Below, one piece after another: positions 1 through 8,143 of a DNA stretch of 35,081 nt. The notes under the pieces were generated by a model. The model had not been told where the DNA came from. It saw nothing but the letters and a program-made list of their open reading frames with translations, and did not search any database. Positions within the stretch are counted from its first letter, which is position 1, and the number at the start of each line of letters is the position of its first letter. Location of the stretch: assembly GCA_938022165.1 (NCBI GenBank), contig CALIEI010000241.1:1-35081 (forward strand), written 5' to 3'. The position numbers and the translations under genes were made by a program. Source of the DNA: an uncultured Saprospiraceae bacterium. Its GTDB lineage: Bacteria > Bacteroidota > Bacteroidia > Chitinophagales > Saprospiraceae.

Positions 1-3000
1 AAGAAGTTCTAGTAGACCCTAACCTAATAAACGGCACTACATGCGGAGAACCAATGTCAGGAGAGTTAGATGCTTTGGCAAGTGGCGGGAATGGTACTTT
101 CACATATGAGTGGTTTGATAATGGTGGAACACCTATTGGAAGTGGAATTACTATTGATGGATTAATATCTGGAGACTATCAAGTAGTAGCTACAGATGAA
201 AATGGCTGTGTGTCTGAACCAGTCGCTATAAATATTCCTTCAGATGAAAATACACCTGACGCAATTGCTCAAAACGCAAGCATTGATTGTAACAATGAAG
301 ATTCAGGAGTTGTAATAGACGTTCTAGGAACATCACTAGATCCGGGCCTTGATTACGTTTGGACAGTGAATCCAGGTGGCGGAAACATTATGACCCAAAA
401 TGGTGTGCCTGACGCAACAGTTACTGAACCAGGGTCTTACACCTTGCAAGTTATCAATCCTACCAATGGTTGTTCAGCATCAGTAAATATTATAGTTGAA
501 GACGTTAGAGAAGATCCTGTTGCAGATCCAGGTCAACCAGCACAAATAACTTGTGATGTATCTCAGCTTACCTTAGGTGGAACAAATACATCAACAGGCG
601 ATAATATCACTTATGAGTGGCAGATTGAATTGGATGATGTAGTAGGAATGTCAACTGCTTCTACGCAAACTGTAGAAGCAATGGCTGCGGGTACTTACAC
701 CTTATTAGTTACCAATACGGATAATGGTTGTACTGCTATAGAATCAGTTCAAGTAACTGAAGACTTAATAGACCCAACTGTAGTGATAGGAGCACCTGCA
801 TTGCTAACTTGTGAAAATGATACTCAACAATTGACATCAGCAGGTTCAAGTAGTATGGGTAACTTCACTTACACTTGGACTACTTTAGATGGTTCTATTA
901 TATCTGATCCTTCTGGTCAAGATATTACTGTGGATGATCCTGGTACTTATATATTGACCATCATCAACAATGATAACGGATGCGAAGATTCTGATATGGT
1001 TGAAGTTTCTGAAGATGCTGAATTTCCGGAGGTAGTAATTGCTGAACCAAATAACATTGATTGCATCGATACTCAAGCTACTTTAGATGGTTCTGGTTCA
1101 GACAGTGGCACAGGTATTATATATACTTGGACCAATGAACAAGGAGATGTAGTCGGGAGCAATGCTATTTTAATGGTTACGGAACCTGGAGAATATACGC
1201 TAGAAGTAAATAATACTTTGACTGGTTGCATAGAATCAGCAAGAGAAACTGTAACGGATATAAGAGAAGATCCAATTGCAGATCCGGGAGCACCTGGTCA
1301 AATAAATTGTGACGTTACAGAGCTTACACTTGGTGGGCCGAATACGTCGACAAATGGAGACTTCTCCTACGAGTGGCAAATTGATCTAACTGCTGGAGGT
1401 AGCTCTACCGAAAATACACAGACTATCACAGCTACCCAAGGTGGTACATATATTTTATTGGTTACCAATAATCTTAATGGTTGTACTGCAATGGAATCAA
1501 TTTTTATCGATGAAGATACTACTGAGCCTACAGTTGCTATTGGTACTCCTGCAACCTTAACTTGTGAAAATGATACACAACAATTGGTATCAAATGGATC
1601 AAGTACAGGTGCAAATTTCACATATATCTGGACTACTGATGTTGGATCTATTACAACGGATCCATCTTTACCAAATATAACCATTGATGATCCGGGTAAC
1701 TATACCTTGACCATCATTAATAATGATACAGGCTGCGAATCATTTGATGTAGTCAATGTTATAGAAGACGCTATATTCCCTATAGTTAGCATCGCTCAGC
1801 CTGGAGATATTGATTGTGATAACACATCAGTAGTATTAGACGGTTCAGGCTCTGACAGTGGTGCTGGTATAATATTTACTTGGACTAATGATCAGGGAAT
1901 GGAGATAGGCAATGGTGTCAGTATTGACGTTGATACCGAAGGAGAATACACTCTGACAGTGAATAATACAAATACTGGTTGTGTTGAAACAGAGCGCCAA
2001 ATAGTAACGGATATTCGAGAAGATCCTGTCGCTGATGTGGGACCTGTACAATTGCTGAATTGTGATGTAACTGAAATATCTCTTGGAGGAGCAGATCTCA
2101 GTACAGGAACAGAATTCACTTATCAGTGGACGCAAACGGGTACAACATTCTCTAGTACAGATCCAAATCCTACCATTACAGATGGCGGGGAGTATATTTT
2201 AGTAGTTACGAACACCACAAATATGTGTGTGGCTACAGAAACTATTATGATCGAAAGAAATGTTGAAGACCCTGAAATTAATACCGACGTATCTGGAGTG
2301 ATTACTTGTGAAGAACCAACACAAACTTTGTTGACTGATGGTTCAAGCTCGGGAGATGACTTTGAATATTCATGGACTGGACCAATGGGCTTCACTTCAA
2401 ATGAAGAAAACCCCGATATCACACAGTCTGGTGAATATTTATTGGTGATCACTAATACAGTAAACCAGTGTTCAGTTTCTGAGCCAGTCATGGTAGAAGT
2501 GGACGCTGATTTCCCAGCGATAGATATCGAAGAGCCAGGCATAGTGAACTGTGCAAATATGATTATAGAATTATCAGGTCTTGGCTCTGAAGAAGGACCA
2601 GATATCGAATACCTATGGGTAGCCTCTAATGGAGGAGTTATAGACGATGATGAAGACACGCTAGAACCTGAAATTAGCGCAGCTGGAACATATACACTAA
2701 TTGTATCCAATGTGGCTTCAGGTTGTACTAGTATGCGAGAAGTTGTCGTTACTGATGACTTTGAAGATCCTATTGCAATGGTTAATGATAACCTAACCTT
2801 TGGTTGTCAAGATGACATCTTGGATATCTCAGGTGCGGGTTCTAGTACTGGCGCCAACTTTGTATATGAATGGTCTCCAACGCAAGGGAACATTAGCGGC
2901 CCTACTGACCAGATCGATACACAAATTGATCAACCAGGTGAATACACTTTACTAGTTACAAATACAATAAATGGTTGTACTGCGGATGCTAGTTTTGTAG

Positions 3001-5576
3001 TTACACCTGATGAAGATTTACCAGTTATAGCTATTGTGGAACCTGCAACAATTACCTGTGATGTTAGTATGGTATCAATAGATGCTTCAGGTTCAGATGC
3101 TGGCGCAAATTTGACTTATACTTGGACAAGAGATGGAGATGAATTCAATCCGCCAAACGAAACTTCATTTGAAGTAAGTGAGCCAGGTGAATATACATTG
3201 ACGATTGAAGATACTACTAACGGTTGTATCTCTAATGGTACGATTACGGTTGAGGAGACTGTAGAGCCTCCGACAGCTATTGCCGGAGAGTCAATGACGC
3301 TGAACTGTAGAGATATGATGCTGAATCTAGATGCTGATGGATCAAGTGCAGGTGATGACTTTGCTTATTCATGGGTAGCAGTAGATGGTGGAAATATTGT
3401 TATTGGAAATGATACTGATGAGCCTCTAGTCGATGAGCCGGGTACATATATTTTAACGGTAACCAACACACTCACTGGATGTACCAATATGGATGAAGTT
3501 ACAGTGATTAGAGAAGATAGAGAACCTGTTATCGAAGTACAAGAAGTGAATACACTTAACTGTCGTGATATGACTATCACTATCGATGCAAACAACTCTG
3601 ATCAAGGTGCTGACTTTGAAATTTCTTGGGATGCAGTAGGAACAGCTAATATTGTTCAAGGTGAAGATGGATTGACTCCTGAAGTAGACGAACCAGGTAC
3701 TTATATTCTAACAATTTTAGATACTAGAAATTTCTGCGAAAGAATGGTGGAAATTACTGTAGAGCAAAGCATTGAAGATCCAATGGCTGAAATTGTACAG
3801 CCAGACATGTTGACTTGTGATGACCTTGTGGTTTCATTGGTTGGATCAGCAGGGTCTAGTTTAGGTGGTGAATTTTCGTACACTTGGACAAGTCTTACCC
3901 CTGGAGGTTCTATTGTCGGTGCAAATGATGTAATTGATATTGAAGTAGACCAGCCAGGTACTTATGAATTGTTAGTAACCAACACAGAGAATTTCTGTGA
4001 AACTCCTTTCAGCATTTTGGTTGAGCAAAATATTGAAGAACCAATTGCAGTGACTGGAGGCAATCAAGAAGTTACATGTTCGAATACAGAAGCAACACTT
4101 TCAGGTATAGGTTCTAGTACAGGGCCTGAGTTTGAATATACTTGGATACCACTAGGACAAGGGTCAATTGTATCTGGTGGAAATACATTGACGCCAACTG
4201 TAAATGCTCCTGGAGAGTATGAACTTGTAGTTAGAAATACAGAAAACGGTTGTGTGAATACCAATATTCAAACTGTAATATCCAATGATCAGTTTCCAAC
4301 GGATACACCACCGACACCTTTACTGTTGACTTGTAGCCTTACAGAACAAACACTTGCAGGTACGGGTAATCCAGGCTTGTCTTATGAATGGACTACTGCT
4401 GATGGAAGCATAGTTGGAGCTACTACGAATTCAGAAATAACGATTAATGCTCCCGGGCTTTATATCATGACGGTTACAAGCTTAGATAATGGATGTAGCA
4501 CGCCATTCCAAATTCTAGTAGAACAAGATATTGAGGACCCAGCAGTGGAAGCAGGTCCTGAGTCTACACTGACTTGTACGGAGACCGTTGTAGCATTATT
4601 GGGAGAAGGTTCTGAAGGAGCTAATTTTAGATACGAATGGACTACTAATGATGGTATTATCTCAGGAGCCACTGACGAATTAGAAGCGTTTGCTACAGCA
4701 GGTGGCACCTACACATTGACAGTTTTTAATACAAATAATGACTGCCTGGCCTCTGATGATGTGATGATAAGTGTAGACGAAGATGTTCCTATGGGTATTG
4801 ATGTAGATGCTATTCCTCCTAACTGTTTTGGTGACCCAGGTGCTATTGAGTTCATAGGTGTTCAAGGAGGAGTTGGACCATATGATTACTCGATTGATGG
4901 TGGAGAGACATTCACAAGTCAGACTTTATTTTCGAATCTCCCTCCGGGACAGACTTATTCACTGTTGATTTCCGATTCCAACGGTTGTACAGTTCCAAGT
5001 GAAATAACGATCCCTACAGTAGACTCATTAAGTGTTCAAGTAGCAGAACCAATGGTAGAAATTGAACTAGGAGAATCATTTGATATTTCTGCTTTTATTT
5101 CTATACCGGTAGATGAAATTGTATCTATTACTTGGTCTCCTGCCACAGGCTTGAGCTGTACAGATTGTCTCAATCCTCAAGCAAGTCCCGGCAATAGTAT
5201 CAACTATAATGTCGTTGTAGTAAGTGAGAATGGATGTATAGATGAAGCTGATATTCAGTTTAGAGTTGATCGTAATATTGATATTTATATTCCCAATGCA
5301 TTTTCACCGAATAATGGTGATGGCATCAATGATTTATTCGCACCATTTGGTAAGCCAAGCTTAGTGGCCAATGTGCAACAATTCCAAATTTTTGATAGAT
5401 GGGGTACGCAAGTATTTCAAGATCAAAATTTTGAACTCAATACTGTTGGCAGAGGATGGAACGGACAATTCAGGAATGAAAGATTACAACCAGGTGTCTT
5501 TGTGTATTACATAGTACTTGAGTTTGTAGACGGCAGCACAGAACTTTATGAAGGGGATGTGACGCTAATGGAGTAG
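1..5576 (+). CDS. Giant repeat adhesin with T9SS type B (CHU_C) sorting domain, 5' end outside window
   Basis: The frame is open from the first full codon at position 3, upstream of the first ATG at 54, so the gene starts outside the window and 54 is an internal Met. The visible part begins with a SprB-like unit, then about 18 Ig-like units of roughly 80-90 residues. Each has a Cys in its first strand (ITC, LNC) and ends in a motif like GTYTLLVTNTxNGC. A second SprB-like unit (about 4800-5020) and a further Ig/PKD-like unit follow. The last ~100 codons (from about 5275) contain IPNAFSPNNGDGINDLF and FDRWG, the marks of the gliding-motility-associated C-terminal domain that acts as a T9SS type B signal. 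The product should be secreted and attached to the cell surface. Many Asp residues would allow calcium binding, and the paired Cys may form a disulfide in each unit; both are inference. The ligand is unknown. Confidence 0.9.
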   Translation, partial: EVLVDPNLINGTTCGEPMSGELDALASGGNGTFTYEWFDNGGTPIGSGITIDGLISGDYQVVATDENGCVSEPVAINIPSDENTPDAIAQNASIDCNNEDSGVVIDVLGTSLDPGLDYVWTVNPGGGNIMTQNGVPDATVTEPGSYTLQVINPTNGCSASVNIIVEDVREDPVADPGQPAQITCDVSQLTLGGTNTSTGDNITYEWQIELDDVVGMSTASTQTVEAMAAGTYTLLVTNTDNGCTAIESVQVTEDLIDPTVVIGAPALLTCENDTQQLTSAGSSSMGNFTYTWTTLDGSIISDPSGQDITVDDPGTYILTIINNDNGCEDSDMVEVSEDAEFPEVVIAEPNNIDCIDTQATLDGSGSDSGTGIIYTWTNEQGDVVGSNAILMVTEPGEYTLEVNNTLTGCIESARETVTDIREDPIADPGAPGQINCDVTELTLGGPNTSTNGDFSYEWQIDLTAGGSSTENTQTITATQGGTYILLVTNNLNGCTAMESIFIDEDTTEPTVAIGTPATLTCENDTQQLVSNGSSTGANFTYIWTTDVGSITTDPSLPNITIDDPGNYTLTIINNDTGCESFDVVNVIEDAIFPIVSIAQPGDIDCDNTSVVLDGSGSDSGAGIIFTWTNDQGMEIGNGVSIDVDTEGEYTLTVNNTNTGCVETERQIVTDIREDPVADVGPVQLLNCDVTEISLGGADLSTGTEFTYQWTQTGTTFSSTDPNPTITDGGEYILVVTNTTNMCVATETIMIERNVEDPEINTDVSGVITCEEPTQTLLTDGSSSGDDFEYSWTGPMGFTSNEENPDITQSGEYLLVITNTVNQCSVSEPVMVEVDADFPAIDIEEPGIVNCANMIIELSGLGSEEGPDIEYLWVASNGGVIDDDEDTLEPEISAAGTYTLIVSNVASGCTSMREVVVTDDFEDPIAMVNDNLTFGCQDDILDISGAGSSTGANFVYEWSPTQGNISGPTDQIDTQIDQPGEYTLLVTNTINGCTADASFVVTPDEDLPVIAIVEPATITCDVSMVSIDASGSDAGANLTYTWTRDGDEFNPPNETSFEVSEPGEYTLTIEDTTNGCISNGTITVEETVEPPTAIAGESMTLNCRDMMLNLDADGSSAGDDFAYSWVAVDGGNIVIGNDTDEPLVDEPGTYILTVTNTLTGCTNMDEVTVIREDREPVIEVQEVNTLNCRDMTITIDANNSDQGADFEISWDAVGTANIVQGEDGLTPEVDEPGTYILTILDTRNFCERMVEITVEQSIEDPMAEIVQPDMLTCDDLVVSLVGSAGSSLGGEFSYTWTSLTPGGSIVGANDVIDIEVDQPGTYELLVTNTENFCETPFSILVEQNIEEPIAVTGGNQEVTCSNTEATLSGIGSSTGPEFEYTWIPLGQGSIVSGGNTLTPTVNAPGEYELVVRNTENGCVNTNIQTVISNDQFPTDTPPTPLLLTCSLTEQTLAGTGNPGLSYEWTTADGSIVGATTNSEITINAPGLYIMTVTSLDNGCSTPFQILVEQDIEDPAVEAGPESTLTCTETVVALLGEGSEGANFRYEWTTNDGIISGATDELEAFATAGGTYTLTVFNTNNDCLASDDVMISVDEDVPMGIDVDAIPPNCFGDPGAIEFIGVQGGVGPYDYSIDGGETFTSQTLFSNLPPGQTYSLLISDSNGCTVPSEITIPTVDSLSVQVAEPMVEIELGESFDISAFISIPVDEIVSITWSPATGLSCTDCLNPQASPGNSINYNVVVVSENGCIDEADIQFRVDRNIDIYIPNAFSPNNGDGINDLFAPFGKPSLVANVQQFQIFDRWGTQVFQDQNFELNTVGRGWNGQFRNERLQPGVFVYYIVLEFVDGSTELYEGDVTLME
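501..2009 (+). repeat. In-gene tandem duplication of a three-domain block
   Basis: Within the adhesin, three consecutive Ig-like units form a block that occurs twice. Each block opens with a REDP(V/I)ADPG-like linker. The linker codons start at 501 and 1257, and again at 2010 where the next block begins, giving periods of 756 and 753 bases. Matching units share phrases such as LTCENDTQQL and DGSGSDSG at the same position in each block, while neighbouring units within a block differ. This indicates duplication of a three-unit segment rather than of single units. Confidence 0.8.
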
Positions 5577-5602
5577 GTTTTTTTGCTAAAACAATATATT
5601 TA

Positions 5603-5637
5603 AGGCTGTCTTCTTATTGGAAGGCAGCCTTTTTTTA
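5603..5637 (+). terminator. Rho-independent terminator of the adhesin gene
   Basis: An 11-bp stem (5603-5613 with 5620-5630, one G-U pair) closes a 6-base loop and is followed by a T-run. It lies 26 bases after the adhesin stop codon. Confidence 0.85.
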
Positions 5638-5694
5638 TTTGGACTTAACCTTGGTGGAACAAACTTTATGATGAAGGCCTCGCTTTCTCGGTTA

Positions 5695-5771
5695 AACACA
5701 AAGTTCACAAAGGAGACAAAGACACATGAGAGTCTCTTCGAACATTGTGGTCTTTGTGCCTTCACTTTGTT
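5695..5771. repeat. Imperfect inverted repeat built on CACAAAG/CTTTGTG motifs
   Basis: The left arm (5695-5723) is built from AACACAAAG, CACAAAG and ACAAAGAC motifs. The right arm (5750-5771) carries the complements GTCTTTGTG and CACTTTGTT. Similar CACAAAG-rich inverted intergenic repeats are familiar to me from other Bacteroidota genomes, but I could not search. No convincing reading frame covers it. Confidence 0.5.
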
Positions 5772-5878
5772 TCACGCCTATACTGAGTCGCACAAGCTTT
5801 ATGGTGAAAAAAAAACTCTAATAAGGTATTTTATTTGATTTTCTCGACTCTTACTCTTGTACGAGGGATAGGAATCAG

Positions 5879-5982
5879 CTCCCGATTTTTCGGGAGAGTC
5901 CGTAGGACCGAAATGAACATGGAGTGATGGATAGCCCGGTCCCGCTGTATTTGCTGATTTTTATCAGCAAATACGGCGGGAC
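5879..5982. repeat. GC-rich palindromic intergenic element, copy A
   Basis: This element fills part of the 493-base gap 5577-6069. It contains a 7-bp hairpin with a TTTT loop (5879-5896), a small GTCC-GTA-GGAC hairpin (5898-5908), a GGACCGAAATG segment, the core AGCCCGGTCCCG (5933-5944), and a 20-bp hairpin (5939-5958 with 5963-5982, one G-U pair, TTTT loop). There is no T-run after the last hairpin, so it is not a standard terminator. The GGAYCGAAAYG segment and the AGCCYGGTCCCG core recur in copy C near 23334-23400. Nothing else was recognised in the rest of this gap apart from the inverted repeat at 5695-5771 and the terminator. Confidence 0.65.
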
Positions 5983-6069
5983 GGACCCAAAAGATCATTC
6001 ACAACAAATACCTATCAAAATCGTATTATATCAGGGTAAACAATTGAATTATTCTATTTTTGCGAACAT

Positions 6070-8112
6070 ATGCAGTTTTTACAAGGACCTATATTATACG
6101 GATTGATAGCTTTGGCTATACCGATCATCATACATCTCTTCTACTTCAGAAGATTTAAGAAGGTTTATTTTACCAATGTAAAGTTCCTCAAAGAGGTCAA
6201 GGAAGAAACCAGCGCAAGGCGAAAAATAAGGAACCTATTGGTCTTATTGTCGAGATTGCTTGCATTGGGACTATTGATCCTTGGGTTTGCGCAACCATTC
6301 CTACCACAAGACACGGAAGTGAAAAAAGGAGCCAAAGCGGTTTCAGTATACGTTGACAATTCATTTAGCATGAGTTCGCTCTCTCAGGATGTGCCTTTGA
6401 TCGATAAGGCTAAGGAAAGAGCTAGAGAAATAGTGTCCGCATATAATGTGGAAGATCGATTTCAAGTGCTCACAGGAGACTTCGAAGGAAGACACCAAAG
6501 ACTAGTAGGGAAGGATGATGCCTTGGCGCTTATAGACGAAATCAAAGTGACGCCATCTGTAAAGAAATTGTCGCAAGTCATAGTACGTCAAAAACAAGCA
6601 CTACAGTCAGCACAAAATGATGAGGTGTTTTCGTCTTATGTGATTTCTGATTTTCAAAAGAATATAACAGACCTCGAAGAGTTTGCTGATACGAGCGTGT
6701 CTATCAATCTACTGCCTTTAATATCAGTACAAGAGAAAAATATTGCTATCGATTCCTGTTGGTTTGACTCGCCTGTACAAATGAAAAATCAGACAAATCC
6801 ACTTCTAGTAAAAATTAAGAACTATAGTCAAGAAGATGCTGATAACGTCAGACTTGTACTGAAACTAGATGGTCAGATCAAGCCTGTAGGTACTATGAGT
6901 GTCCCCGCTGGAAAAGTGGTGACGGATACAGTAAACGTGACCATACTCAGAAACGGCTGGCACGAAGCGGAATTGACGATAACTGATTATCCAGTACAGT
7001 TTGATGACTCTTACTATTTTACTTTTAATGTGGCTGAGCAAATCAATGCGCTTGTGATCAATGGTGGAGCAAACAGTAAGTTTGTCAATGCAGCTTTTAG
7101 AGGAATAGAGTCATTCAAAATAGTAAATAAAACTACACAGAACTTAGACTACTCTTCATTTCCAACTTATGATTTGATCATCACAAATGATCTATCTAGT
7201 TTGTCATCGGGTTTGAATTTCGAATTGAACAAATACATTAAGAATGGTGGAAATGTACTCATGTTCCCAGGAGCAAATGCCAACAAGGATAGCTATAATG
7301 CATTTTTGGATGGTGTACCTGCCAACCAGATTGGGGCGAATGAAAAAAATGAAAGGAAAGTAGCCAGCATCAACACCGAAGAGTTTGTCTTTAAGGATGT
7401 TTTTGAAAATAAGAGTGCCTTATTCAAATTGCCAGTTAGTCAAGAGAATTATACCATCAGTAAATTTTCTAGTCGCGGTGAGGAGTCGTTGATGATCTAT
7501 AGAGATGGGAGTACCTATCTAGCCAAATTTAGAGCAGGGCAGGGACATCTCTATTTATGTGCTGCACCTCTTAACGCAGATCTGAATGACTTGGTAAAGA
7601 ATGGAGAGATATTCGTGCCTATGCTGTATAAGATGGCTATCTCCTCAGCTAGGAATAATCAAATAGCCTATATCATCGGAAAAGATGAGGTATTGGATAG
7701 GCCTAACAAAGCTATTGGATCAGAAAAGATCTATAAGATAAAAGGAGAGAAAGAGGAATTTATACCTGAACAGAAGGTTATTGGCTCTCAAGTGATCTTA
7801 GGTATGAATAATCAAATCAAAGAGGCTGGATTTTATGATCTATACTTGGAGGAAGCCAATCCACTGGGCGTGTTTGGATACAATTTTGACAGAAGAGAAT
7901 CTGAACTGCAATATGTAAATACAGCAGATCTAGCAAAAATGACTCAAAATAATCCTTCGTTTTCTATTGTAGATTCTACTAAGAATGCTAATTTCGCCGA
8001 GCTGATAAAAGAAAGAAGCTCAGGAGTAGTGCTATGGCGATGGTGCATTATATTTGCATTGATTTTTCTTGCTATTGAAGCACTACTTTTAAGATTCTGG
8101 AAAGTGGACTAA
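6070..8112 (+). CDS. BatA-type membrane protein with von Willebrand A-like domain
   Basis: The 680-residue protein begins with the double-membrane N-terminal region typical of BatA/aerotolerance-family proteins: segments at about residues 8-25 and 57-76, with a basic stretch between (YFRRFKK). A VWA-like domain follows, with the metal-site pattern D96-N-S98-F-S100. A long extracytoplasmic region and a C-terminal membrane helix near residues 655-672 complete it. Such proteins are anchored in the inner membrane; the substrate and exact role are unknown. The start at 6070 fits the hydrophobic N-terminus. A TAnnTTTG-like box (6055-6062) lies so close to the ATG that any leader would be very short. 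The next gene follows after 31 bases and may be cotranscribed. Confidence 0.8.
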   Translation: MQFLQGPILYGLIALAIPIIIHLFYFRRFKKVYFTNVKFLKEVKEETSARRKIRNLLVLLSRLLALGLLILGFAQPFLPQDTEVKKGAKAVSVYVDNSFSMSSLSQDVPLIDKAKERAREIVSAYNVEDRFQVLTGDFEGRHQRLVGKDDALALIDEIKVTPSVKKLSQVIVRQKQALQSAQNDEVFSSYVISDFQKNITDLEEFADTSVSINLLPLISVQEKNIAIDSCWFDSPVQMKNQTNPLLVKIKNYSQEDADNVRLVLKLDGQIKPVGTMSVPAGKVVTDTVNVTILRNGWHEAELTITDYPVQFDDSYYFTFNVAEQINALVINGGANSKFVNAAFRGIESFKIVNKTTQNLDYSSFPTYDLIITNDLSSLSSGLNFELNKYIKNGGNVLMFPGANANKDSYNAFLDGVPANQIGANEKNERKVASINTEEFVFKDVFENKSALFKLPVSQENYTISKFSSRGEESLMIYRDGSTYLAKFRAGQGHLYLCAAPLNADLNDLVKNGEIFVPMLYKMAISSARNNQIAYIIGKDEVLDRPNKAIGSEKIYKIKGEKEEFIPEQKVIGSQVILGMNNQIKEAGFYDLYLEEANPLGVFGYNFDRRESELQYVNTADLAKMTQNNPSFSIVDSTKNANFAELIKERSSGVVLWRWCIIFALIFLAIEALLLRFWKVD

Positions 8113-8143
8113 GTGAATAAATCACCTCACAATAAATCTGTGA

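Noticed and set aside
501-4790. Repeats in the first 5 kb as a CRISPR array
   Set aside because: Units are about 250 bases or more, diverged, in frame and coding for Ig-like domains.
885-4865. Several 60-195 codon frames antisense to the adhesin
   Set aside because: They follow the repeat period of the adhesin in shifted frames and have no start context or family features.
5617-5838. 73-codon open frame after the adhesin
   Set aside because: It starts inside the adhesin terminator and runs through the CACAAAG inverted repeat; no family features and composition unlike a protein.
5924-6106. 60-codon frame overlapping the BatA-like start
   Set aside because: It crosses the 20-bp hairpin of repeat copy A and overlaps the start of the well-supported BatA-like gene in another frame.
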